Positions 58,613-64,000 of a stretch of 64,000 bases of DNA are shown here, one piece after another; position 1 is the first letter of the stretch, and each line of letters begins with the position of its first letter. The notes below the pieces were generated by a model. The model ran no database searches. It saw only the letters and a list, made by a program, of their open reading frames with translations, and had not been told where the DNA came from. A program made the position numbers and the translations under genes. Where the stretch lies: positions 62,001-126,000 of the forward strand of contig JADJDU010000011.1 of NCBI GenBank assembly GCA_016702505.1, in the 5' to 3' direction. The DNA comes from Microthrixaceae bacterium (lineage in GTDB: Bacteria > Actinomycetota > Acidimicrobiia > Acidimicrobiales > Iamiaceae).

Positions 58613-60226
58613 CGGGCTACCAACGGGTTGGCGATGTCGAGGTAGATGGTGGACACGAACAGCATCCCCATGAGCACCACCACCGCATAGGTGAACGGGA
58701 TGAGCCGACCTACGTCGGCCAGGTAGCGGCGACGGCGCAGTCGGACCTCTTGGATCCGTTCGTACACAGCGATGGCCACATGGCCACCATCGAAGGGAAG
58801 CAGGGGCACCAGGTTGAACACGCCGATGAACACGTTGATCATGGCGAACAACACGATCAGAGCGCCCGGATCGATCGCAGCCATGTCCGAGCCGATCGAC
58901 ACCAGCCCGTAGATCGACAAGAGCCGGTTCTCGCCCGAAGCGGATACCTCGCTGTCGTCGACCAGCCTGGTGGTGTTCTCTGTGACCGGGGCCGACGACT
59001 GGCGCTCCTCCTCCACCACCGCGGCCCGATCGGTGCGGGCGCCGGTCACCTGACCGGCGAAGTCAGAGATTCCGCTGGGGGTGAAGAACTGGCCCAGAGC
59101 TGCCACCGAGGTGACGGTCAGGTCGAAGAACTCCCGGGGCGCCGCCACAAGGCCCTCGACCACGCCGAGCCGTTCTGGCTCTGGCATCTCCCGACCGATG
59201 CCCACATATCCAGGCGATCCGGCCAGGGCCAAGGTATCCACCTCCATCGATGTGGTCCTGACCACCTCGTCTCGTTCATAGGTGACCTCGACGGGACCAG
59301 AGACCCCGGCCAGCATCTCCTCCAGCAACTGAGGGGTGGTGGCCTTGCTGAGCAGGTTGCCGTCTATGCGAACGATCTGATCGCCGGTTTGAAGGCCGGC
59401 TTCACGCGGGCTGACTCCCCTCGTGGACCCGTTCTGCCAGCCAGGTCATGAACGGTTCGAGGGTGACCGGAACCTCATGGCTTTGACCATCGCGCTCATA
59501 GACCACCGGGACGGTCTTGCCCTTCAACGGTTCGACCACCTCTCGTAGGTGGGTGAAGTCGGCGATCTCGTGACCGTCGATGACCGTGATTCGGTCACCG
59601 GGCTGGATCCCGGCCGCTTCGGCGCCGGATCCCTCCACCACGCCACTCACCCGCCAAGACGCCGCCTGTTCGGCACCGTCGAGGGTGCCGGCCGGCTGGC
59701 CGACCACCACCAGGGCCACATAGATCAGCACCGTGGCCAACATGAAATGCATGGTCGACCCGGCCACCGCCACCCCCACACGAGGCCAGAACCCCTTCTG
59801 CCGGTAGGTCCGGTCCTCGTCGGCGGGGTCGACAGGCTCGATGTTGTGCATCCCGATGATCTTCACGTACGCACCTGCCGGTATGGCCTTGATGCCGTAC
59901 TCGACCTCGCCGCGCCGGGTGGACCAGATCCGAGGTCCGAAACCCAAGAAGAACTCGGTGACCTTCATGCCCGCTCGGCGGGCCATGACGAAGTGGCCCA
60001 ACTCGTGCAAGAAGATCATGAGCACCAAGGCCAAGACCACCACCAGCGTCCACGGGCTTGAAACCCCGAGCAGGACCAATGCCCCAATCAGGCCGGCCAG
60101 ACGGAGACCGGCAAATCGCACCCCGACGGAGCTTCGACGGGAGGAGCCGGGGTGACCAGCACCCACGGCGACATCCGACTCGGTGTGCGCCTCGGCGGCG
60201 GGAATGTGGTTCTCGAGCTCGGTCAT
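58609..60226 (-). pseudogene. rseP: Site-2 intramembrane zinc protease (RseP/RIP), one frameshift
   Basis: The N-terminal piece (60226 to 59402) has VLMIFLHELGHFVMARRAG with HExxH, and PDZ-1 (GVVEGSGAEAAGIQPGDRITVIDG). The C-terminal piece carries GLQTGDQIVRIDGNLLSK (PDZ-2), FNLVPLLPFDGGHVA (second metal motif, DGG) and the final TM. A run of four G at 59420-59417 (minus strand) appears to have one base too many; removing one gives HEGVSPREAGLQTGD and a continuous 539-codon frame (1618 minus 1 nt). RseP cleaves anti-sigma factors and leftover signal peptides. Overlaps both dxr and ispG by 4 nt. Confidence 0.82.
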
Positions 60227-61424
60227 GGTCCCGTGGCGGTCGACGGCGGATCAGCCATAAGGGTACGGGCAACCGAGCGGGCCTGGGCATCGGCCTCTAC
60301 GACATCTTCCACCGTTGCCAACGGGCGCCCATCGTGGCGGTCCAGCACCGCGGCGCACACCCCGGCTATGTCCACCCAACCGATCGCACCGGACAGGAAC
60401 GCCGCCACCGCCTCCTCGTTGGCGGCGTTCAACCAAGCTGGCGCCGAACCCCCGGCCCTACCGGCGGCGTAGGCCAGACTCAGGCAGGGAAACGCGTCCA
60501 GGTCAGGGGGTTCGAAGTCCAGGCGAGCCAAGCTGGTCCAGTCGATGTCACCAAACGGTGTGCCCAGCCGATCGGGCCAGGCCAGGGCGTAACCGATGGG
60601 TAGGCGCATGTCGGGCATGGATAGCTGAGCGATCGTGGAGCCGTCGGTGTAGGTCACCATCGAATGGACCACCGACTGGGGATGAACCACGACATCGATC
60701 TGATCGAAGCCGATGCCCACGCCGTGGACGCCGGCTGGGACGCCGAACAGCTCGTGGGCTTCGATCACCTCCAAGCCCTTGTTCATGAGCGTCGACGAGT
60801 CCACGGTGATCTTGGGACCCATCGACCACGTCGGATGGGCCAAGGCGTCGTCGATGGTCACCCCGGCCAGGTCGGAGGCGCTGCGACCCCGGAACGGGCC
60901 ACCACTGGCGGTGAGGACCAGGCGGTGCACCCGGGCCGGACCGGTCTCGTCGCGGGATCGGAGGCACTGGTGGATGGCCCCGTGCTCGCTGTCTACCGGG
61001 ACCAGCTCGGCCCCTGGGGTCAGCCGGGCCTCCTGCACCACCGGACCACCGGCGATGAGCGACTCCTTGTTGGCCAGGGCCAAGCGCCGCCCGGCCTCCA
61101 GCGCGGCCAAGGTCACCCGGAGCCCGGCGAAACCGACCACCCCGTTGACGCAGACCTCGGCCTCGGCCCCGAGGCTGGCCAGGCCGTCCTCACCGGCACG
61201 CACCTCGATGCCGGGAGACGAGCCGACAGCTCTGACACGCCAGCCGGATCGGCCACCGCCACCACCCTCGGATGGAACCGCTGGGCCTGGTCGATCACCT
61301 CGTCCAGTCGACGGCCGCTGGCCCCCAGCGCCACCACCTCGAACCGATCGGACTCGGCCTCTACGACCTCGAGCGTCTGCGTGCCGATCGACCCGGTGGA
61401 CCCGACCAGAGAGACAGTGGTCAC
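60223..61424 (-). pseudogene. dxr: 1-deoxy-D-xylulose-5-phosphate reductoisomerase, one frameshift
   Basis: N-terminus VSLVGSTGSIGTQTLEVVEA (NADPH loop) to ELSARLP, then the frame breaks at about 61211-61214. GIEVRAGEDGLASL continues in the next frame to 60223. One missing G in a CCGG run would restore a single 401-codon frame (1202 plus 1 nt). Functional motifs are intact: ALANKESLIAGG, LTASGGPFRG, HPTWSMGPKITVDSSTLMNKGLEVIEAHELF and SMPDMRLPIGYALAWPDR. Catalyses the second MEP-pathway step. cdsA overlaps its start by 4 nt. Confidence 0.85.
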
Positions 61425-62662
61425 CCTGCGAGGGAGACGGTGAGCCAGTACATCACCGGCACCACGAACAACATCCCGTCGATGCGGTCCAAGGCCCCGC
61501 CGTGGCCGGGGAGAAGACCCGACATGTCCTTGACCCCGAGATCACGTTTGAGCAGCGACTGGCACAGGTCACCCAGCGGCGCCGCCACTGCGGCCCCGAT
61601 TCCGAGCAGGATGCCGGGCCCGGCGCCGGTCTCGACACCCCATCCAAGAATGGCTACGCAGATCAACGTCACCGCGAAGGCCGCGCCCATGCCTCCCAGA
61701 AGCCCTTCGAGGGTCTTGTTGGGGCTGGCTGCCGACAACGGCCGGTGGCCCATGGCTCGCCCGACGAACAAGCCTCCGACGTCGTAGGCCACCGTGGCCA
61801 GCAGGGCGACCAGCAACAACCAGCGCCCGTCCTCGGGGATGGCGAGCATGGCCGCTGCCGTGGCCCCCAGGCCACCGATCCAGGCGATTCCCAGCAGGGT
61901 TGCCCCCGACCCTTCGAGCACGCGGGGATCAGACCCGCCCGCACCCACCAGGTACCAGGGGTTCGCCGGCCGTACCCGGCTCGGGGAAATCGCTGGCCTC
62001 GGCGTTCCAGTCCTCGTCGCCAGCCCTCTCCCGGGCCCGTCGTCGTAGCTGTCCACCGATGCGCTCCAGTCGTCGTCCGATGCAACTGCTGTCTCACCCG
62101 CCTCCGAGCGTCGCTCCTCCACCCGAGCCTCCAGGTCGTCGAAGTCGACTGGTCGGTCGTCTCCACCCAGGGCGCCCATCTTGACCTGCTCGCTGTCGGT
62201 GGCGAGCCGTTCCATGAAGCCGTCGTCCTCCCAGGCATCGTCTGCGTCTCGCCAACGAGGAGTGGATGTGGCGAACGACGACCAGGCGTCGAGGTCCTCA
62301 CCGTCTTCGGAAAAGGGCGAATCGTCGCCGATGAGCACCGCCGGCACCTCCCCGGTGGGGGGTTCGGTCCAGTGGGGCATGTCGACCGGTCCGGTGACCG
62401 GATCAGGAGCGGGCTGGATCGGTGGGCGCTCGATGCGGGTCGGGTCCGAACTGGCGTCTAGGGGGAAGCGCAGCGACGGCCGGGGCCCGACCGGCGGGGA
62501 AGCGGGACGATCGCCGTAACGCTTCTGGTTGTCTCCCCGCCTCTCCGCCACGTCGCCCCGCTCCATGGCCTCGGCCGCCTCGTCGGCGCCGATGATCCGC
62601 ACCCCCTCACCAGGTTCGGTAGGTGGGGTGTCATCTGAGTGGGGCCTGCGCTGGTCGTCCAT
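61421..62662 (-). CDS. cdsA: Phosphatidate cytidylyltransferase with shortened membrane domain
   Basis: 413 aa. The C-terminal 190 residues hold the CdsA signature SLLKRDLGVKDMSGLLPGHGGALDRIDGML and five or so TMs, starting at WYLVGAGGSDPRVLEGSGATLLGIAWIGGLGATAAAMLAI, and SPNKTLEGLLGGMGA. The first 230 residues are acidic, disordered and contain no TM. The usual N-terminal TM half of CdsA (three to four helices) is not present in any frame nearby, so the protein looks shortened. CdsA makes CDP-diacylglycerol for phospholipid synthesis. Overlaps dxr by 4 nt; 33 nt downstream of frr. Confidence 0.82.
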   Translation of the reverse strand: MDDQRRPHSDDTPPTEPGEGVRIIGADEAAEAMERGDVAERRGDNQKRYGDRPASPPVGPRPSLRFPLDASSDPTRIERPPIQPAPDPVTGPVDMPHWTEPPTGEVPAVLIGDDSPFSEDGEDLDAWSSFATSTPRWRDADDAWEDDGFMERLATDSEQVKMGALGGDDRPVDFDDLEARVEERRSEAGETAVASDDDWSASVDSYDDGPGRGLATRTGTPRPAISPSRVRPANPWYLVGAGGSDPRVLEGSGATLLGIAWIGGLGATAAAMLAIPEDGRWLLLVALLATVAYDVGGLFVGRAMGHRPLSAASPNKTLEGLLGGMGAAFAVTLICVAILGWGVETGAGPGILLGIGAAVAAPLGDLCQSLLKRDLGVKDMSGLLPGHGGALDRIDGMLFVVPVMYWLTVSLAG

Positions 62663-62695
62663 CGTCTCTCCTGTAGCCCGGGGCGGCGGTGGCCG

Positions 62696-63265
62696 TCAGT
62701 CCTCGAGCAGCTCCTGCTCCTTGATTCCCAGGGCAGCATCGATCTCGGCCTCTGAGGAGTGGGTGATCTTGTCGAGCTCCTTCTCGGCTCGGGCCAGCTC
62801 GTCTTCTGACAGCTCCCCGTCCTTTTCGAAGGCCTCGAGCTCCTGACGGCCCGAACGCCGGACGTTTCGCACCGCGATGCGCCCGTCCTCGGCCATGCCC
62901 TTCACCACCTTCACGAACTCCTTGCGGCGTTCAGCGGTGAGCGGCGGGAACGACAGACGAATGCTGGCACCGTCGTTGCTGGGGTTGAGCCCGAGGTCAG
63001 ACATGCGTATCGCCTTCTCGATGGCACCGATCGCCGCCTTGTCGTAGGGCGTCACCACCAGCATCCGAGCCTCGGGCACCGAAAAGCCAGCGAGTTGCTG
63101 CAACGGCACGGTGGAGCCGTAGTACTCAACGGGGAGCTTCTCGACCAGGGCCGGGGCGGCCCGGCCGGTGCGTACGTTCCCGAACTCCGAGCGGGTCCGA
63201 GTGACCACCTTGGCCATGCGCTCGCGGGCGTCGTCCAGCACCATGGACACGGTTTCGTCGGTCAT
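62696..63265 (-). CDS. frr: Ribosome recycling factor
   Basis: 189 aa from ATG 63265. Typical Frr: ARERMAKVVTRTRSEFGNVRTGRAAPALVEKLPVEYYGSTVPLQQLAG, then LVVTPYDKAAIGAIEKAI, GLNPSNDGASIRLSFPPLTAERRKEFVKVVKGMAEDGRIAVRNVRR. Splits post-termination 70S ribosomes with EF-G. Follows pyrH with a 22-nt gap; pyrH-frr-cdsA is the standard order. Confidence 0.97.
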   Translation of the reverse strand: MTDETVSMVLDDARERMAKVVTRTRSEFGNVRTGRAAPALVEKLPVEYYGSTVPLQQLAGFSVPEARMLVVTPYDKAAIGAIEKAIRMSDLGLNPSNDGASIRLSFPPLTAERRKEFVKVVKGMAEDGRIAVRNVRRSGRQELEAFEKDGELSEDELARAEKELDKITHSSEAEIDAALGIKEQELLED

Positions 63266-63287
63266 GACTGGGGCTCGTGGAGAACGG

Positions 63288-64000
63288 TCACCGGACCAGG
63301 GTACCGACTCCCGCCTCGCCGGTGAGGACACGCCGCAGGTTTCCTACCAGCAACGCATCGAACACCACGATGGGGAGGTCGTTGTCCATGCAGAACGTGA
63401 TCGAGGTCGGGTCCATAACCTTCAGGCCCCGGTTCAACACATCCATATACGTGATCTCGTCGAGCTTGGTGGCCGACGGATCCAGCTTGGGGTCGGCGGT
63501 GTACACGCCATCGACGCCCGAGTGGGTGCCCTTCACCACCGCACCGGCCGACAGCTCGGCGGCCCGGGCGGCCGGGCGTGTCGGTGGTGAAGAACGGGGC
63601 GCCCGAGCCCGCCGGCCAGGATCACCACTCGGCCCTTCTCCAGGTGACGCTCGGCCCGGCGACGGATGTAGGGCTCGGCGATCTGCTCCATGTGCAGCGC
63701 GGTCATCACCCGGGTGGGCTGCTCGAGCTGTTCGAGGGTGTCCTGAAGGGCCAGGGAGTTGATGACCGTGGCCAGCATGCCCATGTAGTCGGCCTGGGCC
63801 CGATCCATGCCGGCTCCGGCGCCGGTCATCCCCCGCCAGATGTTCCCGCCACCGATGACGATGGCCACGTCCACGCCCATGGACCGGGCGTCGACCACCT
63901 CCTCGGCCAGCTGGCGCACGATGGTGCCGTCGATGCCGAAGCCGGCCGAACCGGCGAACGCCTCGCCCGACAGCTTGAGCACGATCCGACCCCAGCGGGG
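63288..64000 (-). pseudogene. pyrH: UMP kinase, two frameshifts, truncated by right edge
   Basis: The part in the window reads GRIVLKLSGEAFAG (start lies beyond 64000), VAIVIGGGNIWRG, YMGMLATVINSLALQD, and RVVILAGG; then GSGAPFFTTDT in a second frame and AARAAELSAGAVVKGTHSGVDGVYTADP in a third. An extra G in GGCGGGCTC (about 63603-63605) and an extra C near 63573-63580 would repair it; 713 minus 2 nt gives 237 full codons. Phosphorylates UMP to UDP. First visible gene of the pyrH-frr-cdsA-dxr-rseP-ispG run. Confidence 0.85.

Noticed and set aside
60713..62461. 582-codon plus-strand open frame opposite dxr and cdsA
   Set aside because: Pro/Arg/Ser-rich antisense frame spanning two conserved genes on the other strand.

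Overview
This window is GC-rich chromosomal DNA from an actinobacterium. Mycothiol genes (an mscR-like dehydrogenase and mshD), the NucS mismatch endonuclease, the gene order rimP-nusA-ylxR-infB-ylxP-rbfA-truB, and the run pyrH-frr-cdsA-dxr-rseP-ispG all fit that phylum. The class Acidimicrobiia is my inference from the general look of the proteins and is not proven here. I saw no rRNA, tRNA or CRISPR array.

Layout. Positions 1-3.2 kb hold a B12 locus on the minus strand: a cell-wall DUF4430 protein, a toroid-fold lipoprotein, a cobalamin riboswitch, and a helix-turn-helix regulator with a B12-binding domain that runs off the left edge. At 3.5-11.98 kb are mycothiol-linked formaldehyde oxidation with a metallo-hydrolase, a frameshifted DUF5054 protein, an HAE3/MMPL transporter, a tandem-repeat spacer and two secreted proteins. 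At 12-15.9 kb are the sulfate activation genes cysD-cysN-cysC and cysQ. At 16-28.6 kb is a mixed set: a SpoIIE-type phosphatase, nucS, DUF4253, an SDR, VanW, geranylgeranyl reductase, a nitronate-monooxygenase-like protein, a lipoprotein, DUF3039, a queuosine-precursor-type transporter and a sugar epimerase. At 28.7-33 kb are a MarR/MFS pair and mshD-rlmN. At 33-38 kb are MaoC, a VIT family protein and two acyl-CoA synthetases; MaoC and the second synthetase share an operator-like palindrome. At 38-43 kb are a divergent sigma-like protein, a decayed insertion sequence, bfd, bacterioferritin and a GGDEF-EAL protein. At 43-64 kb are a GMC oxidoreductase, the translation/transcription operon, purU, proS, maf, a DegP-like protease and the MEP-pathway/membrane-biogenesis operon ending in pyrH, cut by the right edge.

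Most striking: (i) a split transcobalamin-like protein pair beside a cobalamin riboswitch and a B12-domain regulator; (ii) a roughly 100-nt intergenic element in three copies with pairing ends; (iii) seven degenerate 23-24 nt tandem repeats filling one intergenic gap; (iv) identical operator half-sites before two acyl-CoA genes; (v) one-base indels in essential genes (proS, rseP, dxr, pyrH), mostly in homopolymers, which look like sequence errors; (vi) a TAA at codon 2 of bacterioferritin.
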